Shown piece after piece: positions 1 through 8,961 of a stretch of 64,000 nt of DNA; the first letter of the stretch is position 1; each line of letters opens with the position of its first letter. Source of the stretch: Myxococcales bacterium (lineage in GTDB: Bacteria; Myxococcota_A; Polyangia; Polyangiales; Ga0077539); the NCBI GenBank assembly GCA_030652255.1, contig JAUSAZ010000150.1, positions 1 through 64,000 on the forward strand. Reading direction: 5' to 3'. Both the position numbers and the translations under genes were made by a program. Below the pieces are notes generated by a model. It saw only the letters and a program-made list of their open reading frames with translations, had not been told where the DNA came from and made no database searches.

Positions 1-16
1 TGTTCCTGTTCGAAAG

Positions 17-34
17 CCCCCGCGACTGCGGGGG
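17..34. terminator. GC-rich hairpin, possible terminator
   Basis: A perfect 7-bp stem (CCCCCGC / GCGGGGG) closes a GACT loop about 115 bp downstream of the end of macB. There is no U-tract, so an intrinsic terminator is only possible. The surrounding first 149 bases contain no recognisable gene. Confidence 0.25.
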
Positions 35-149
35 CGCCCTCGTGCGATAGCCTGGGGTGAGCGCCAACGCGCGAACCCCAGCGTCAAACGGGCGGCGTGT
101 CTCACCAACGGGTGGCCGCCAAAGCGGCAAGATTGGGATCAAATATGTA

Positions 150-2195
150 TTACTCCCGGCGCAGCGCCACGATGGGGTCGAGGCGCGCGGCGCTGCGCGC
201 GGGGAAGAACCCGAAGATCACCCCGATGCCGCCGGAGACCCCCATGGAGACCGCGGCGATGTCGGGGCTGAACCCGACGCTGAAGTCCGTGAGCCGGCCG
301 ATGAGCAGGCTCGCCACGACGCCCACCCCGAGGCCCGCCACGCCGCCGATCGCCGCCAGCGTGGTGGCCTCGATGAGGAACTGCGCGAGGATGTCCCGCC
401 CGCGCGCCCCGATGGCGAGGCGGATGCCGATCTCGCGGGTGCGCTCGGTCACCGAGACCAGCATGATGTTCATGACCCCGATGCCGCCGACGAGGAGCGA
501 GATCGAGGCCACCACCATCAGCAGCGCCGACACGATGGCCGTCTGCTCGTTGAAGGCGCTGGTGAGGTCGGACAGGTTGCTCACGCCGAAGTTGTCCTCG
601 GCGCCGGGCCGGATGCGGTGCCGCTGCCGGAGCAGCGCCGTGATGCCGTCCTGCGCGCGGCGCACCATGTCGGGCCCGCGCGCGGTCACCATGATGGAGT
701 TCACCTGGCTGTTGGGCATGCGGTTGATGCCCGCGCGGAAGGTGCTGATGGGCATCACCACGGTGTCGTCGTTGTCCTGCCCGAGCCCCGACTGACCCTT
801 GCGGGCCAGCACCGCCACCACGGTGCACGGCATCGCCCCCACGCGAAGCTCCCGCCCCACCGGGTCGGCGCTGCCGAAGAGCCCCTGGCGCACGGTCTCG
901 CCGATGGCGCAGGCCGCGGCGCCGGTGCTCACCTCCTCGTCGCTCCAGAGCGCGCCGCTCGCGGCGGCCCAGCTGCGCACCGCGAAGTACGCCGCGGTGG
1001 TGCCCGTCGCGCGCGTCGAGACGTTGCTCTCGCCCGACACCACCTGCACGCTCGCTCCCACCACCGGCGCCACCGCCCCGACGGTGGGAACCTCCCGGGC
1101 GATCGCCTCGGCGTCGTCGTCCGTGAGCGACACCCCGGTGCCCTGGGCCGAGCGCACGCCGCCCGAGCGCATGCCCGCGGGCATCACCACCAGGAGGTTC
1201 ACCCCGAGGGTGGTCATCTGGGCCTTCATCTTCTCCTGCGCACCGACGCCGAGCGCGTTGGTGGTCACCACCGCCGCGATGCCGATGAGGATGCCGAGCG
1301 CCGTGAGCGACGCCCGCAGCTTCGCCCGCACCAGCGAGCGCAGCGCCAGGCGGAAGGCCATGAACCACGCGAGGCCCCCGGGCGCCGGCTTGACCGACGG
1401 GTCGATGGGGCTCAGCTCCGCGCCCGCGCGGTCGACCTTCCACGGCTCGGCGCCCGCCGGGGCCTGCGCCCGCCGCGGCTCGGCGACCGCCTCGTCGGAG
1501 ATGATCAGCCCGTCGCGCATGGTGATGATCCGCGACGCGCAGTGCGCCACGTCGCTCTCGTGCGTCACCATCACGATGGTCAGCCCCCGCTCGCGGTTGA
1601 GCCACTGGAGCATCGCGAGCACCTCGTCGGTGGTGCGGGAGTCGAGGTTGCCCGTGGGCTCGTCGGCGAGCAGCACCTCGGGGTTGGTCACCAGCGCGCG
1701 GGCGATGGCCACCCGCTGCTGCTGCCCGCCGGAGAGCTGCGACGGGGTGTTGTGCAGCCGCTCCCCGAGGCCCACCAGCTCGAGGGAGCGGGTGGCCCGC
1801 TCGCGGCGCTCGTCGCTCGGCACGCCGAGGTACGCGAGGGGCATCTCGACGTTCTCGAGGGCGGTGGTGCGGGGCAGGAGGTTGAAGCCCTGGAAGACGA
1901 AGCCGATGAGCTCGCTGCGCACCACCGCGCGCTGGTCGGTGTCGAGCGCCGACACGTCGAAGCCCGCGAGCAGGTAGGTGCCAGCGGTGGGGCGATCGAG
2001 GCAGCCGATGACGTTCATCATCGTGCTCTTGCCCGAGCCCGACGCCCCGACGATGGCCACGAACTGGCCGCGCGGCACCTCCAGCGAGACGCCCGCCAGC
2101 GCGAGCACCGACACCTCGCCGGAGTCGTAGTGCTTCTCGATGTCGCGCAGCGCGAGCACCGGCCCCTCGACCGGCGCCCCCGCGTCCGGCGCCAT
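150..2195 (-). CDS. macB: MacB-type ABC transporter, fused ATPase and permease
   Basis: This 681-aa protein has a MacB layout. An N-terminal ABC ATPase carries Walker A GASGSGKS (about 50-57), signature LSGGQQQR and Walker [10 protein letters not shown] permease follows, with a first membrane helix near residue 295, a large periplasmic domain, and an FtsX-like C-terminus with helices from about residue 555 onward. Family members form tripartite machines with a MacA adaptor and an outer-membrane channel, and export macrolides, peptides or lipoproteins from the periplasm. The ATG overlaps the macA stop codon by one base (TGATG), so the two are translationally coupled. No TolC-like gene lies in the window, and the substrate cannot be inferred. 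Confidence 0.93.
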   Translation of the reverse strand: MAPDAGAPVEGPVLALRDIEKHYDSGEVSVLALAGVSLEVPRGQFVAIVGASGSGKSTMMNVIGCLDRPTAGTYLLAGFDVSALDTDQRAVVRSELIGFVFQGFNLLPRTTALENVEMPLAYLGVPSDERRERATRSLELVGLGERLHNTPSQLSGGQQQRVAIARALVTNPEVLLADEPTGNLDSRTTDEVLAMLQWLNRERGLTIVMVTHESDVAHCASRIITMRDGLIISDEAVAEPRRAQAPAGAEPWKVDRAGAELSPIDPSVKPAPGGLAWFMAFRLALRSLVRAKLRASLTALGILIGIAAVVTTNALGVGAQEKMKAQMTTLGVNLLVVMPAGMRSGGVRSAQGTGVSLTDDDAEAIAREVPTVGAVAPVVGASVQVVSGESNVSTRATGTTAAYFAVRSWAAASGALWSDEEVSTGAAACAIGETVRQGLFGSADPVGRELRVGAMPCTVVAVLARKGQSGLGQDNDDTVVMPISTFRAGINRMPNSQVNSIMVTARGPDMVRRAQDGITALLRQRHRIRPGAEDNFGVSNLSDLTSAFNEQTAIVSALLMVVASISLLVGGIGVMNIMLVSVTERTREIGIRLAIGARGRDILAQFLIEATTLAAIGGVAGLGVGVVASLLIGRLTDFSVGFSPDIAAVSMGVSGGIGVIFGFFPARSAARLDPIVALRRE

Positions 2196-3559
2196 CAGAA
2201 CACCCTCGGGGTCCGTGGCGCGCGGCCCCCCGGCCCGGCCGCCGCGGGGGCGGGGGCAGCGCCCGCCGTGTCAGTCTCGTCGACCACCACCCGCGCGCCC
2301 TCGACGAGCGTCGGCGCCGTCACCTCGGTGAGCACCCCGTCGGTGAGCCCCACCGCGACCGGCACCCGCACCGCGCGCTCTCCCTGGAGCACGTAGATGC
2401 CCCCGCGCTCGGTGCCCTCCGGGCGAGCGCCGCGCCCACCGCCGCCGCCTGCGCCGCGAGACCCGCGAGCGCCGCGCTCGGCCCCCCCGTCCCCGCCGCC
2501 GCCGCTGGTGGGCGCTGCGACCGCCGCGGTCCCTGCGGGGCGGTAGCGCAGGGCGGCGTTGGGCACCCGGAGCACGGCCGCGTGGCGCGCGGCGACGGCG
2601 GTGACCGTGGCGGTCATGCCGGGGCGCAGCCGGGACTGCGGGTTGTCCACATCGATGACGGCCTGGTAGGTGACCACCCCGTTGGTGGTGGTGGGCGTGA
2701 TGCGCAGCTCGCGCACGGTGCCGCGGAAGTTGTCGCGGGGGAAGGCGTCGACGCGGGCGCTGGCCTCCATGCCCTCGGTGAGCTTCCCGATGTTGGCCTC
2801 GTCGACGTTGGCGATCACCCGCATGTGGGTGAGGTCGTTGACGATGATGAACAGCGTCGGCGTCTGGAGGCTGGCCGCGACGGTCTGCCCCGGGTCGACC
2901 GCGCGGGTCGCCACGATGCCGTCGATGGGCGCCAGGATGCGGGTGTACGTGAGGTTGGTGCGCGCGACGTCGACCGCCGCCGTGGCCTGCTCGACCTGGG
3001 CCTGGGCGACGCCCACGGAGGCGCGCGCGGAGTCGCGGGTGGCCACCGCGGTGTCGACGTCGGCCTGGGCGTTGAGCCCCTGGGCGCGCAGGGCGGTGGC
3101 GCGCGCCAGGTTGCGCTCGGCGAGGGTGAGGTCGGCGCGGCGCTGCACGAGCACCGCGCGGGCGGAGGCGAGGGAGGCCCGCACCTGCGCGGCCTGGGCG
3201 CGGTAGGGCGTGGGGTCGAGCTCGGCGAGCAGGTCCCCCTGGCTCACGCGGCTGTTGAAGTCGACGGCCACGGCGGTGACACGCCCGCTGATCTGCGCCC
3301 CGACCTGCACCTCGAGCACGGGGCGCACGGTGCCGGTGGCGCGCACGGTCTCGGAGACGTCGCCGCGGGTCACCGTCGCCGTGAGGTAGCGCGGCGCGGG
3401 GGTGGCTGAGCGTCGGCGCACCACCACGACGGCGACCGCGCCGAGGGCGACGACGACGAGCAGGATGACGATCCACCAGGGGCGGCGGCGGGCGTGGAGC
3501 CGGCCGAGCGCGGCGCTGCGGGCGGGGACCGGAGCGGGGACCGTCGGGGAGTTGGCCAT
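2195..3559 (-). CDS. macA: MacA/HlyD-family periplasmic adaptor subunit
   Basis: This is a membrane-fusion (periplasmic adaptor) protein with an N-terminal anchor helix (core WWIVILLVVVALGAV). It has a barrel-sandwich/lipoyl half-motif, a coiled-coil hairpin rich in Ala, Gln and Arg, and a beta-barrel region typical of MacA/HlyD proteins. Near the C-terminus sits an unusual Gly/Arg-rich stretch of about 35 residues that looks like a disordered insertion. I chose the ATG at 3559 because a TATGGT hexamer lies 7 nt upstream. A longer reading frame opens with TTG at 3607, overlapping the end of the WD40 gene, and another ATG is at 3571. It is coupled to macB and should bridge that transporter to an outer-membrane channel. 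Confidence 0.9.
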   Translation of the reverse strand: MANSPTVPAPVPARSAALGRLHARRRPWWIVILLVVVALGAVAVVVVRRRSATPAPRYLTATVTRGDVSETVRATGTVRPVLEVQVGAQISGRVTAVAVDFNSRVSQGDLLAELDPTPYRAQAAQVRASLASARAVLVQRRADLTLAERNLARATALRAQGLNAQADVDTAVATRDSARASVGVAQAQVEQATAAVDVARTNLTYTRILAPIDGIVATRAVDPGQTVAASLQTPTLFIIVNDLTHMRVIANVDEANIGKLTEGMEASARVDAFPRDNFRGTVRELRITPTTTNGVVTYQAVIDVDNPQSRLRPGMTATVTAVAARHAAVLRVPNAALRYRPAGTAAVAAPTSGGGGDGGAERGARGSRGAGGGGGRGARPEGTERGGIYVLQGERAVRVPVAVGLTDGVLTEVTAPTLVEGARVVVDETDTAGAAPAPAAAGPGGRAPRTPRVF

Positions 3560-3566
3560 CGCCCCC

Positions 3567-3572
3567 ACCATA
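3567..3572 (-). promoter_or_regulatory. TATGGT -10-like hexamer upstream of macA
   Basis: TATGGT on the minus strand ends 7 nt before the chosen macA ATG. It fits the TANNNT pattern seen before many genes here. It implies a leaderless or very short-leader macA-macB transcript. Confidence 0.4.
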
Positions 3573-3599
3573 GCTGCCGCGCCGGGCGCGCGGGGGGCA

Positions 3600-4502
3600 T
3601 TAGCCAACGCGGTCGAGCACGATGAGCTCGTGGGGGTCGTTCATGAGCACGTAGACGACGTCGTCGTCGGGGGAGAGCTCGAGGCCCTGCGGCAGGCGCC
3701 CGAGGGCCTCGCCCTGCCAGCGGGTGTCGCCCGTCGCGAGGTCGATCGCCACGAGGCTGGAGGGGGCGCCGTACGTGGTGCGCCCGACGACCGCGGTGGC
3801 GCCGTCGCGGGTGAGCGCGAAGGCCCGGGCGCCGGTGCCCAGAGGCAGGTCGCGGTGGGCGCCGGTCGCAGGGTCGATCACGGCGAGGACGGGCGCGTCG
3901 CCGCTCGCGACGATGGCGTCGCCCGACGGGGTGAAGCGCAGCCGGTAGATCCAGCTGGCGACGTCGACGTACCAGCGCTCGGCGCCGGTGGCGGCGTCGA
4001 GCAGGGCCACCCGGCCGCCGGTGTCGCCCGCCGCGACGAGGGTGCCGTCGGGGGACACGGCCACGGCGAAGACCGAGGTGCGCGCCTTCCAGCGCCAGAG
4101 CTCGGCGCCGGTGGCCTCGTCCCACGCGCGCACGGACCAGTCCGCGGGGGTGTAATTGTTACCGCTGCCGGTAAAGACCCGGGTGCCGTCGGGCGAGAAG
4201 GTGGCGTTCTGGAGCTCGTGGCGGTGCCCCTTGAGGGAGCGGAGCTTCTTCCATGTGGCGGTGTCGAAGAGGGTGATGGCCTTGCCGCCGGACCCGACGA
4301 GGGAGCCGTCGGGGGAGAAGCACACCGCGTGGGGAAACGAGGTGCCGAGGTGCAGCGTCTTGAGCAGCGCGAGCGAGCGGCCGTCGTAGACCCGGAGCTT
4401 CTGGTCGAAGTTGGTGGTGGCGACGAAGCGCCCGTCGCGGGAGGCCGCGAGCGCCGTGGTGGACCCTGGCTGGGGGATGCGCGTACGGAGCTGGAACCGC
4501 AT
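3600..4502 (-). CDS. WD40-repeat beta-propeller protein
   Basis: This roughly 300-aa protein is built of repeating blades with FSPDG/VSPDG turns and LRVYD, ITLFDTAT, VRAWD and VALLDAATG strands. These are hallmarks of a WD40/quinoprotein-like propeller, about seven blades covering the whole chain. No signal peptide is visible, so it is probably cytoplasmic. Such proteins act as binding scaffolds, and no enzymatic residues are apparent. The ATG at 4502 is preceded by a TATCCC hexamer 8 nt upstream; an in-frame GTG at 4520 is an alternative. It lies 40 nt upstream of macA on the same strand, but a functional link is unproven. Confidence 0.85.
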   Translation of the reverse strand: MRFQLRTRIPQPGSTTALAASRDGRFVATTNFDQKLRVYDGRSLALLKTLHLGTSFPHAVCFSPDGSLVGSGGKAITLFDTATWKKLRSLKGHRHELQNATFSPDGTRVFTGSGNNYTPADWSVRAWDEATGAELWRWKARTSVFAVAVSPDGTLVAAGDTGGRVALLDAATGAERWYVDVASWIYRLRFTPSGDAIVASGDAPVLAVIDPATGAHRDLPLGTGARAFALTRDGATAVVGRTTYGAPSSLVAIDLATGDTRWQGEALGRLPQGLELSPDDDVVYVLMNDPHELIVLDRVG

Positions 4503-4691
4503 GGCCGACGGGGATATCACCAGGGGCGGTCCGGACGGAACGGTCCCCCGCTACCCCGATGCCCAAGCTCATCATTGCCCTCATCGTGCGTAGAGCGCTT
4601 GCAGGCTGGGGTTCCGAGCTACCCGCACAACTTCACGCGCCCGGCTGCCGCAGCCTGCAAGCGGTTCGCCCGCGAAGAGGGCAACGATGAG

Positions 4692-5447
4692 ATGCCCGAG
4701 GCCGACGTACCGCTGCTGGCGCTCCCCCGCGACGAGGTGCACCTGTGGCTGCTCGACCCGGGGCGCTGGGACGCCGGGGCGCTCGCCCCGCGGCTGCGGG
4801 CGTGGCTGAGCCCCGACGAGGCCGCGCGGATGGACCGCTACGTCTTCGCCCGGCACCGCTGGGAGTACCTCGCGACGCGCGCCCTCTGCCGCGCCGCGCT
4901 CTCGCGCTACGCGCCGGTCGAGCCCGCGGCGTGGCGCTTTCGTGCGAACCCGTGGGGCCGCCCGGAGGTGGACTCGCCCGCGCTCGGATGGCTGCGCTTC
5001 AACCTCTCCAACGCCGACGGACTGCTGGCCTGCCTCGTCGCACGCGACCGCGAGGTGGGCGTCGACGTGGAGGACACCGACCGTGCGATGGACACCCTCG
5101 CGACCGCGGCGCACGTCTTCGCCGCCGCCGAGCTCGCGGCGCTACGGCGCGAGGCCGCGGAGGCGCAGCGGGCGCGCTTCTTCCACTACTGGACCCTGAA
5201 GGAGGCCTACATCAAGGCCCGCGGGATGGGCCTGGCGATCCCGCTCGACCGCTTCGCCTTCGACCTCGACGCAGCCGATGACGTGGTGCGCGTCGCGATC
5301 GATCCGTCGCTGGGCGACGACGCGCCGAGCTGGCAGTTCGCGCGGATGCGGCCGACCCCGCGGCACCAGCTCGCGCTCGCACTCCGACGTGGCGCCGACG
5401 CCGACCTGCGGGTGGTCCTCCACGACGCCGCGGGGCTGCTGGGCTGA
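4692..5447 (+). CDS. 4'-phosphopantetheinyl transferase, Sfp type
   Basis: This 251-aa enzyme should transfer the phosphopantetheine arm of CoA to acyl- or peptidyl-carrier proteins. It has the two Sfp-superfamily signatures: GVDVED, the Mg-binding acidic pair (about residue 120), and FHYWTLKEAYIKARGMG with the W-x-x-KEA-x-x-K motif (about 160-176). Length matches the two-lobed Sfp type (about 220-250 aa) rather than the 120-aa AcpS type. The ATG is the first good start in this frame and has an AGAGG sequence 11 nt upstream. No NRPS/PKS genes are in the window, so it may serve clusters elsewhere. It converges on the ABC ATPase gene, and the two stop codons meet in a CTGATCAG palindrome. Confidence 0.92.
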   Translation: MPEADVPLLALPRDEVHLWLLDPGRWDAGALAPRLRAWLSPDEAARMDRYVFARHRWEYLATRALCRAALSRYAPVEPAAWRFRANPWGRPEVDSPALGWLRFNLSNADGLLACLVARDREVGVDVEDTDRAMDTLATAAHVFAAAELAALRREAAEAQRARFFHYWTLKEAYIKARGMGLAIPLDRFAFDLDAADDVVRVAIDPSLGDDAPSWQFARMRPTPRHQLALALRRGADADLRVVLHDAAGLLG

Positions 5448-6497
5448 TCAGCGCTCGGCCGCCGTGGCCCCGATGGCGTTGCGCACGAAGAGGTCTTCCA
5501 GGGTCTCTCGCTTCGGGGTCACCGCGTGCACCCGGGCGTGGTGCGCCACGGCCAGCGCCAGCACCTCGCCCACCCGGTCTTCGCCTTCGACGTTGAGCAG
5601 CACCTTGTCGTGCAGGGTGCCCTGCTTCACGCCCGGCACCTTGCCCAGGGCCTCGGCCAGCGCCGGGTCGACCCGGGAGAGCTCCACCTCCACGGCGCGG
5701 ATCTCCCGGCGCAGCAGCTGGTCGAGGGAGCCGTAGGCGGTGAGCTCGCCGCGGTTCACGATGGCCACGCGGTCGCAGAGCATCTCGACGTCCGAGAGGA
5801 TGTGCGAGGAGAACATCACCGTGCGCCCGCGCTCGCGCTCCTCGAGGATGAGGTCGCGCACCTCCTTGCGGCCGATGGGGTCGAGGCCCGTCATGGGCTC
5901 GTCGAGGATGAGCAGCTCGGGGTCGCCCATGAGCGCCTGCGCCAGGCCCGCGCGCTGGAGCATGCCCTTGGAGAAGCGCCGCAGCGGGCGCTCCATCACC
6001 GAGCCGAGGCCCACGCGCCGGAGGATGTGCTCGGTCTGCGACTTGCGCTCGTGCGCGGGCATCCCGACGAGCCGACCGCAAAGGTCCATGATCTCGCGGG
6101 GCGTGAGGTACTGGTAGAGGTAGGGGCTCTCCGGGAGGAAGCCCACGCGCCGCCGCGCCGCCGGGTCGGACACCGGCAGACCGAAGAGCCGCACCTCGCC
6201 CCGCGTGGGGAAGATCAGGCCCAGGAGGGTCTTGATGGTGGTGGTCTTGCCCGCGCCGTTGGGGCCGAGGAAGCCGAAGATCTCCCCCGCCCGCACCTCG
6301 AAGGAGATGCCCCGCACGGCCTCCACCATCTTGTGGATCTTCTCGCCCCAGGACACCCGCCCCGCCTGGCGCTCCAGCCACGTCGGGGGATCGCCCGGCA
6401 TCCGCGGCGCCGTCCGGATGAAGCCCGTCGAGAACACCTTGATGAGGTCCTTCACCTCGACCACGGCGGTGCCCTTCGCCGCCACCGCGTCGGTCAC
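5448..6497 (-). CDS. ABC transporter ATP-binding protein (ABC-2/CcmA-like)
   Basis: This 349-aa ATPase has Walker [10 protein letters not shown], a Q-loop in FLPESPYLY, a signature segment [15 protein letters not shown], Walker [14 protein letters not shown] and an H-loop SSHIL. It belongs with DrrA/CcmA-type subunits that pair with separate ABC-2 permeases. An unusual insertion of about 35 residues (roughly 20-55, including PTWLERQ and WGEKIHKM) precedes the core, and a C-terminal regulatory region follows. The GTG start overlaps the stop codon of the aminotransferase gene by four bases (GTGA), so the two are coupled. No permease gene follows; transcription runs into the convergent phosphopantetheinyl transferase gene. 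Confidence 0.9.
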   Translation of the reverse strand: MTDAVAAKGTAVVEVKDLIKVFSTGFIRTAPRMPGDPPTWLERQAGRVSWGEKIHKMVEAVRGISFEVRAGEIFGFLGPNGAGKTTTIKTLLGLIFPTRGEVRLFGLPVSDPAARRRVGFLPESPYLYQYLTPREIMDLCGRLVGMPAHERKSQTEHILRRVGLGSVMERPLRRFSKGMLQRAGLAQALMGDPELLILDEPMTGLDPIGRKEVRDLILEERERGRTVMFSSHILSDVEMLCDRVAIVNRGELTAYGSLDQLLRREIRAVEVELSRVDPALAEALGKVPGVKQGTLHDKVLLNVEGEDRVGEVLALAVAHHARVHAVTPKRETLEDLFVRNAIGATAAER

Positions 6498-7657
6498 GGC
6501 CGCACCGCCCGCTCGCCCACCGCCCACGCCGCGTGCCGCTGGAGCTGCGCGATCACCACCTCCGCGTCGCCGTCGGACATCCCCGGGTGCAGCGGCACCG
6601 CCACGCCCCCGTCGACCACCGCGTCGGCCACCGGGAAGCGCCGCACGTTGTTGACCCCCAGCGCCGCGAACTGCGGCAGCCGGTGCAGCGCGTACGACAG
6701 GATCCCCGCCTCGACGCCGGACTCCCGCAGCGCCGCCACCAGGGCGTCGCGCGCCGCGCGCCGGTCGCCCGCGAAGGGCCCAGCGGTGGGCGTGGGCAGC
6801 ACGAAGCCCAGGGTCTGGTGGTTGACCGTCGCCCCGGCGGGCGCGCCCTGCCACGCGAGCGCCACGGCGTCGCGGATGGCCGCGGCGAGCGCCCGGCGGC
6901 GGGCGAGCATCGCGTCGAGCTTCGCCATCTGGAGCACCCCGAGGGCGGCGTGCAGCTCGCTCAGCCGCGCGTTGGGCCCCGCGCCGACGAAGACCCCCAC
7001 CGAGCGCTGCCCGTGGTTGCGCAGCGCCGCGATGCGCTCGGCCCGCGGGGCGTCGTGGGTGAGCACCATGCCGCCCTCCCCCGTGGTGATCACCTTGCGG
7101 GGGTGGAAGGAGTAGGTCCCGATGTCGCCGAGGGCCCCGCAGGGCGCGCCGTGGAGCGTCGAGCCGAGGGCGCACGCGGCGTCCTCGATGAGGTCGATGT
7201 CCGAGGCGAGCGCCCGTAGCGCCGGGACCTCCGCGGGCACGCCGAACTGGTCGACCGCGATGATGGCGCGCGTGCGCGGCGTGAGGGCGCGGGCGACCTC
7301 GTGGGGGGAGAGGTTCCAGGTGACGGGGTCGACGTCGACGAGCACGGCGTCGGCGTTGCGCAGGAGCACGGCGTTGCCCGGCGAGGGCCAGGTCACCGCG
7401 GGGACGATCACCTCGTCGCCCGCCGCCACGCCGCGCGGGGTCGTGGCGAGGCACAGCTCGAGCGCGGTGGTGCCGCTGGAGACCGCGAGCGCGTGGAGGC
7501 CTGGCGTCGCGGGCGCGCCGAGGCCGTAGAGGTGGTCGCGCACGGCCGCCTCGAAGGCCGCCACGCGGGCGCCCTGGATGAGCATCCCCGAGGCGAGCAC
7601 CTCGGAGAGCGCGGCGGCCTCGGCGTCGGAGAAATACGGTCGCGTCAGTCGGATCAC
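6494..7657 (-). CDS. DegT/DnrJ/EryC1/StrS-family PLP aminotransferase
   Basis: This 387-aa enzyme belongs to the fold-type I sugar aminotransferase family, which aminates nucleotide-linked keto-sugars for surface glycans or antibiotics. The PLP-lysine region is clear: SFHPRKVITTGEGG with K as Schiff-base lysine. The upstream acidic motif LIEDAACALGS holds the ring-nitrogen Asp, and SGTTALELCL binds phosphate. A GTG start at 7657 gives the normal family N-terminus (IRLTRPYFSD) and normal length; the open frame extends upstream with non-family sequence. TACACT lies 14 nt upstream. It is coupled to the ABC ATPase, which could export a product carrying the amino sugar (inference). The sugar substrate is unknown. 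Confidence 0.9.
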   Translation of the reverse strand: MIRLTRPYFSDAEAAALSEVLASGMLIQGARVAAFEAAVRDHLYGLGAPATPGLHALAVSSGTTALELCLATTPRGVAAGDEVIVPAVTWPSPGNAVLLRNADAVLVDVDPVTWNLSPHEVARALTPRTRAIIAVDQFGVPAEVPALRALASDIDLIEDAACALGSTLHGAPCGALGDIGTYSFHPRKVITTGEGGMVLTHDAPRAERIAALRNHGQRSVGVFVGAGPNARLSELHAALGVLQMAKLDAMLARRRALAAAIRDAVALAWQGAPAGATVNHQTLGFVLPTPTAGPFAGDRRAARDALVAALRESGVEAGILSYALHRLPQFAALGVNNVRRFPVADAVVDGGVAVPLHPGMSDGDAEVVIAQLQRHAAWAVGERAVRP

Positions 7658-7701
7658 GGTGGTTGCCGCGCAGTGTAACCGAAGCCCCGGGCGCGCCGTG
7701 A

Positions 7702-7707
7702 TAGCGT
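7702..7707 (+). promoter_or_regulatory. TAGCGT -10-like hexamer
   Basis: TAGCGT ends 11 nt before the GTG at 7719, and no Shine-Dalgarno is visible. It is one instance of the recurring TANNNT-before-start pattern. Confidence 0.35.
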
Positions 7708-7718
7708 CGCGGCCCGTC

Positions 7719-8264
7719 GTGCGTAGCCCCGTGGTCGTGTTCGCGAGCGTGCTCCTCCTCGCCCCCGCGGCCGCCGCGTACCCCCAGTGGAACCTGGGGT
7801 TGTCCCTCGGCGCCGGCGCCCGCCTCGCGCCGCCCGCCGCCCGCGAGGTGCTCATCACGGCCGCGGTGCGCACCGACGCCACCTTCGGGGCGCGCACCCC
7901 CTACGCCTGGCGCGCGGGCTTCTTCGCCGCCGTGGGCACCACGGATTTCGTCACCCTCGACGCGGCCGCGGGGGGTGTCTTACACATCCCGGTAAGCCCG
8001 ACCTTCCCGCTGCTGGTGTCCCTGGGCGGGGTGATGGACCTCGCACCGACGCCAGGCCGCGCGGGCGTGCTGGGGCGCCTCTGGTGGGGCTCGCGGAGCC
8101 TCAACTACCACTCGAGCTACGGCATGGCCGCAGGGTTCTGGGTGGAGGGGCGCTACCGGCCGGGCGACGGCACGGCGGACGTGCTCGGGGGGATCGACCT
8201 CGACCTGCGGGTGCTGGCGCTGCCGTTCATCGCGCTGGCGGGGTGGATCCAGAGCCGGAGCTGA
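7719..8264 (+). CDS. Exported hypothetical protein, possible small outer-membrane protein
   Basis: The 181-residue product starts with a signal peptide (VVVFASVLLLAPAAAA, cleavage probably before YPQW). The mature part alternates short hydrophobic and glycine-rich strands, with aromatic residues near their ends, as in small outer-membrane barrels. I recognise no named family. The GTG at 7719 is chosen because it begins the signal peptide and follows a TAGCGT hexamer; the open frame upstream overlaps the divergent aminotransferase start. It faces the Uma2 gene convergently across 16 bp. Function unknown. Confidence 0.6.
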   Translation: MRSPVVVFASVLLLAPAAAAYPQWNLGLSLGAGARLAPPAAREVLITAAVRTDATFGARTPYAWRAGFFAAVGTTDFVTLDAAAGGVLHIPVSPTFPLLVSLGGVMDLAPTPGRAGVLGRLWWGSRSLNYHSSYGMAAGFWVEGRYRPGDGTADVLGGIDLDLRVLALPFIALAGWIQSRS

Positions 8265-8280
8265 AGGGCTCAACACCTCT

Positions 8281-8883
8281 TCAGCCCGTCGCCGCCCCAC
8301 CCCGGGACTCCGACGTCAGCGGGATGCCCGCGTACACCCGATCGACCTCGATCACCCCCGCCATCGCGGTGAGCGGCACCGACTGCCCGGCGCCCGCGAC
8401 CCGTAGCGTCCACTGCCCCTCTCCCTCGCGGGAGAACACCTCGATCCGCTTCGCGTATTGCGAGACCAGCACGTAGTCGCGGAGCGACGGGATCTGCTGG
8501 TAGTTCTCGAACTTCTTCCCGCGGTCGTAGCCCTCGGTGCTGTCGGAGAGCACCTCGAAGACGAGCGTCGGGTTGGTGATCACGTTCGCGTCCGAGGGAT
8601 CGGTCGACAACGGGCCGCAGACCACCGAGCCGTCGGGGTAGGTGGCGAGCCCGGTGGCGAGCACGCGGAGCTTCGCGTCGGAGGAGAGCACCAGACAGTC
8701 GCAGCCGAGGCTCAGGGCCCTGAGCTCTCCGATGATCGCACCGGCCAGGGCGGCGTGCGCCACGGTCCCGCCCGCCATGGCGTAGATGTGGCCGTCGAAC
8801 CACTCGTATCGCTGGTCGGTCGAACGCTCCAGCGCGAGGCAGGCTTCGTGGCTCATCCAGGCCTTCGTTGCGGCGTCACCCAT
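8281..8883 (-). CDS. Uma2-family protein (PD-(D/E)XK nuclease fold), copy 1
   Basis: This 200-aa protein is a Uma2-family (DUF820) member, a PD-(D/E)XK-like fold annotated as putative endonuclease but with unproven function. Visible family features are YEWFDGHIYAMAGGT near the N-terminus, ATYPDGSVVCG with the putative catalytic Asp, NPTLVFEVLSDSTEGYDRGKK with the E-V-L-S motif, and the strand RDYVLVSQ. The ATG has an AGGAG ribosome site about 9 nt upstream. It closely resembles the copy at 31743-32342 (shared TYPDxSVVCGP, SLRDYVLVSQ and IEVDRxYAG blocks), so those two are recent paralogs. It is divergent from the hydrolase lipoprotein gene. Confidence 0.9.
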   Translation of the reverse strand: MGDAATKAWMSHEACLALERSTDQRYEWFDGHIYAMAGGTVAHAALAGAIIGELRALSLGCDCLVLSSDAKLRVLATGLATYPDGSVVCGPLSTDPSDANVITNPTLVFEVLSDSTEGYDRGKKFENYQQIPSLRDYVLVSQYAKRIEVFSREGEGQWTLRVAGAGQSVPLTAMAGVIEVDRVYAGIPLTSESRGGAATG

Positions 8884-8961
8884 CGTCTCTCTCCTGCGTG
8901 CAGCATGCCCCATAACCCGCCGCTGGTGACCCACGCGGCGGTGTGATACCCGACTCGCACG

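Noticed and set aside
57-2396. Very long open frames opposite or in shifted phase to real genes (for example 57-2396 +, 49379-51112 -, 51091-52932 -, 61129-63321 -)
   Set aside because: Extreme GC at third positions suppresses stop codons in other frames. Their translations are Arg/Ala/His/Gly-rich without domains, and each is covered by a clear gene on another frame.
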